Positions 14,609 through 16,114 of a stretch of DNA of 16,114 bases are shown here, piece by piece. The first letter of the stretch is position 1. Every line of letters begins with the position of its first letter. This DNA comes from Ruminococcaceae bacterium UBA1036 (GTDB lineage Bacteria > Bacillota > Clostridia > Oscillospirales > Acutalibacteraceae). The stretch spans positions 60,068-76,181 of the forward strand of contig DCEF01000006.1 of the NCBI GenBank assembly GCA_002316805.1. The letters are read 5' to 3'. The position numbers were made by a program, and so were the translations under genes. A model generated the notes under the pieces. That model was not told the origin of the DNA and did not search any database. It saw only the letters and a list, made by a program, of their open reading frames with translations.

Positions 14609-14801
14609 TTAAAATCATCCTTTTCATAAAGTTCGTATTGCACATAACAATTTTGTAATCAAATATGTAAATAGTTACTTTTCTGTAACCTTTCCATGAC
14701 TATATTATCACTATAATATGCTTAAAGCAATACACAGATTATGCCATAACATATTCTGCCTGCGATAATTGAAGCTTAGCTGTGTGTTGCGGTGTGGGCT
14801 G

Positions 14802-14843
14802 AAAAAAGGCAGTCTCAGCAAATCTAATTTGCTGAGACTGCCT
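14802..14843 (-). terminator. Strong rho-independent terminator of birA
   Basis: AGGCAGTCTCAGCAAAT (14807-14823) and its exact complement at 14827-14843 form a perfect 17-bp stem with a 3-nt loop. On the - strand it is followed directly by a run of Ts (14807-14802). It lies 22 nt after the birA stop. The region 14609-14801 between it and the CAP gene is AT-rich leader/promoter DNA with a GTTAC-6-GTAAC inverted repeat at 14674-14689. Confidence 0.93.
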
Positions 14844-14865
14844 GTAAAAAATATTAATTTTGTTA

Positions 14866-15852
14866 TTAGAAATTTTGCCCGTAAAATCCCTGTATGCTTA
14901 CTTCTCCCGAGAATACCTTTTCCATTTTCCCGTCTGGCAGGTGCACAAGCAGTTCTCCGTTAGGTGAAACATCTTCTGCTGTGCCTGTTACTTGACGCCC
15001 GTCTCTCTGGAAAGCTACCTTTCTGCCGAGGGTTACGCAGACTGATTTATATTTTTCCAGGAAAGCTGGTGTAAGTGAAATGGGATTTTCTTTAAGCAGC
15101 TTTTCGAGGTGACGCAAAACTTCTTGAAGAAGTGCGACGCGGCGCACCTTTTTTCCAGTTTCAAGGTAGATTGATGTAGCTTTTTTCTGCAGATTTTCAG
15201 GGAAAGCCGTTGTGTTTGCATTTATTCCAATGCCTATAACTACAAATTCCACACGCTCCATTTCTGCGCTCATCTCTGTCAGAATGCCGCAGAGTTTTTT
15301 AGTACCCGCAACAATATCGTTGGGCCATTTAATCATTGCCTTACAGTCTGTAGCAGCTCTGATGGCGTTGCAGACAGCGTAGCCTGCAAGCAGCGTTATG
15401 GCAGCGGCGTTGAGGGGTAGAGTGCCGGGGCGCAGTAAAACAGAAAACCATATTCCTGTTCCGGCTGGTGAGACCCAACTTCGGCCGAGACGCCCTTTTC
15501 CGCCAGTCTGCTGTTCGGCAATAAACAAACTTCCGTTCGGCGCCCCTTTTAAAGCACAGCGCTTAGCTTCTTCATTAGTTGAATCTATGCTTTCATAGCA
15601 GAAAGCGTTTTTGCCGAGGAATTCGGTTTCAAGTCCTGCCGTGATTTCATCCTTCAAATACACGTCTGGGCATGAAGCGAGCCGGTAGCCACGGTTTGTT
15701 GAAGAGTCTATCCCATATCCCTCTTCTCTCAGCATGTTAATATTTTTCCATACTGATGTGCGCGTAACATGAAGAAGCACACTTAGTTCCTCACCTGAAA
15801 CGAAACCGCCGCTTTCCCTGAGGCGCTGTAGTATTAGGTCTTTTGCTGCCAT
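14866..15852 (-). CDS. birA: Biotin-[acetyl-CoA-carboxylase] ligase / biotin operon repressor
   Basis: This 328-residue bifunctional protein has an N-terminal winged helix-turn-helix (about 1-58; SGEELSVLLHVTRTSVWKNI). This is the DNA-binding part that makes BirA a biotin-responsive repressor. The catalytic domain makes biotinyl-AMP and attaches biotin to carboxylase lysines. It shows IDSTNEEAK (89-97), the biotinyl-AMP loop GGKGRLGRSW (117-126), KWPND (175-179) and GIGIN (207-211). A small C-terminal SH3-like domain (about 275-328) follows, with the typical GTAEDVSPNGELLVHLPDG. The length matches group II bifunctional BirA. The ATG at 15852 has GGAAGGGG 10 nt upstream. No biotin operator half-sites (TTAACC/GGTTAA) are visible nearby, so any regulated bio genes lie outside this window. 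Confidence 0.96.
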   Translation of the reverse strand: MAAKDLILQRLRESGGFVSGEELSVLLHVTRTSVWKNINMLREEGYGIDSSTNRGYRLASCPDVYLKDEITAGLETEFLGKNAFCYESIDSTNEEAKRCALKGAPNGSLFIAEQQTGGKGRLGRSWVSPAGTGIWFSVLLRPGTLPLNAAAITLLAGYAVCNAIRAATDCKAMIKWPNDIVAGTKKLCGILTEMSAEMERVEFVVIGIGINANTTAFPENLQKKATSIYLETGKKVRRVALLQEVLRHLEKLLKENPISLTPAFLEKYKSVCVTLGRKVAFQRDGRQVTGTAEDVSPNGELLVHLPDGKMEKVFSGEVSIQGFYGQNF

Positions 15853-15889
15853 AGCGCTGATACCCCTTCCATTTTTATCATTGAATTTT

Positions 15890-15918
15890 ATTATAGCTGG
15901 ATTTTATGCTATGGACAA
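15890..15918 (-). promoter_or_regulatory. Candidate promoter of birA
   Basis: On the - strand TTGTCC (15918-15913, 4 of 6), a 17-nt spacer and a perfect TATAAT (15895-15890) lie 38 nt before the birA ATG. The rest of the 15919-16041 gap holds no gene; a tandem 9-bp repeat CCTGTAGCA (15927-15944) is its only visible structure. Confidence 0.6.
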
Positions 15919-16041
15919 GCCATTGGCCTGTAGCACCTGTAGCATAAGATATGTTTCAGTGAGTTTGCTCTTTATGCCTGTTTATATTTAGCTGTATGTA
16001 ATTAGACATTTTGCAGACATCAACCTAAAGATAAATTCTTC

Positions 16042-16070
16042 TTGACAGAATCGGATTTTTAATCTATAAT
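16042..16070 (+). promoter_or_regulatory. Perfect consensus sigma-A promoter for a tRNA gene
   Basis: TTGACA (16042-16047), a 17-nt spacer and TATAAT (16065-16070) match the consensus at all 12 positions. Transcription would start near 16077, about 15 nt before the tRNA, as expected for a stable-RNA promoter. Confidence 0.9.
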
Positions 16071-16091
16071 TAATTTGTTTGTTATTTACTT

Positions 16092-16114
16092 CGAGGTGTA
16101 GCGCAGCTGGTAGC
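16092..16114 (+). tRNA. 5' end of a tRNA, probably tRNA-Pro (cut by window edge)
   Basis: CGAGGTG (16092-16098) fits an acceptor 5' strand. It is followed by T8-A9, a GCGC D-stem and the D-loop AGCTGGTA with the invariant GG. Position 1 is C, which is typical of tRNA-Pro, and the GCGCAG...GGTAGC D-arm also fits. The anticodon lies outside the window, so identity is a guess. It sits 21 nt after a consensus promoter. Confidence 0.75.

Noticed and set aside
15927..15944. Tandem 9-bp repeat CCTGTAGCA x2 upstream of birA
   Set aside because: Only two units; no similarity to a BirA operator and no repeat array elsewhere.
1..16114. Mobile elements, CRISPR array, integrase or phage genes
   Set aside because: No transposase, integrase, terminal repeat, regularly spaced repeat or attachment-site duplication was seen; the only tRNA is at the right edge and cannot be judged.

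Overview
The window looks like chromosomal DNA from an anaerobic, spore-forming member of the Clostridia (Oscillospirales-like Firmicutes). It carries spoIIGA, sigE, sigG and a YlmC/YmxH sporulation gene, has GGAGG-type ribosome binding sites and TTGACA/TATAAT promoters, and encodes a soluble fumarate-reductase-like pair. I see no insertion sequence, prophage, CRISPR array or integrase. Gene density is high, and the whole window reads as core chromosome with one unusual large helicase.

Layout. (1) 1-2566, + strand: the 3' end of homoserine dehydrogenase (hom), homoserine kinase (thrB) and aspartokinase (lysC), an aspartate-family amino acid operon. lysC carries a strong internal ribosome binding site that would yield a separate regulatory beta subunit. 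(2) 2739-5059, - strand: a translationally coupled flavoprotein and iron-sulfur pair of the succinate dehydrogenase/fumarate reductase family. It has no membrane anchor, and Asn replaces the His that normally binds FAD covalently. (3) 5386-8655, + strand: a RecQ-type helicase of about 1,090 residues. It has large N- and C-terminal regions I do not recognise, its own consensus promoter, and no RecQ zinc-binding cysteine cluster. This is the least explained gene here. (4) 8708-13440: the mother-cell/forespore sigma factor cluster on the - strand, spoIIGA-sigE ... sigG-ylmC. It is interrupted by a + strand couple, cca (tRNA nucleotidyltransferase) and a family-6-type DNA glycosylase, which lies between sigE and sigG. 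(5) 13673-14608, - strand: a secreted CAP-domain protein with a 13-cysteine, Ser-rich linker. (6) 14866-15852, - strand: birA. (7) 16042-16114: a perfect consensus promoter followed by the first 23 nt of a tRNA, probably tRNA-Pro, cut by the window edge.

How the parts work together. SpoIIGA is the membrane protease that removes the pro-sequence of sigma-E. Sigma-E drives the mother cell, and sigma-G drives the forespore after sigma-F has transcribed sigG. The upstream sequences fit this programme: a TATAAT with an abnormally distant -35 element precedes spoIIGA (21-nt spacer), and a sigma-F-like promoter precedes sigG. Strong hairpin terminators separate birA from the CAP gene and the CAP gene from spoIIGA, so these are independent units. 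All functional statements come from reading motifs; no database search was possible.
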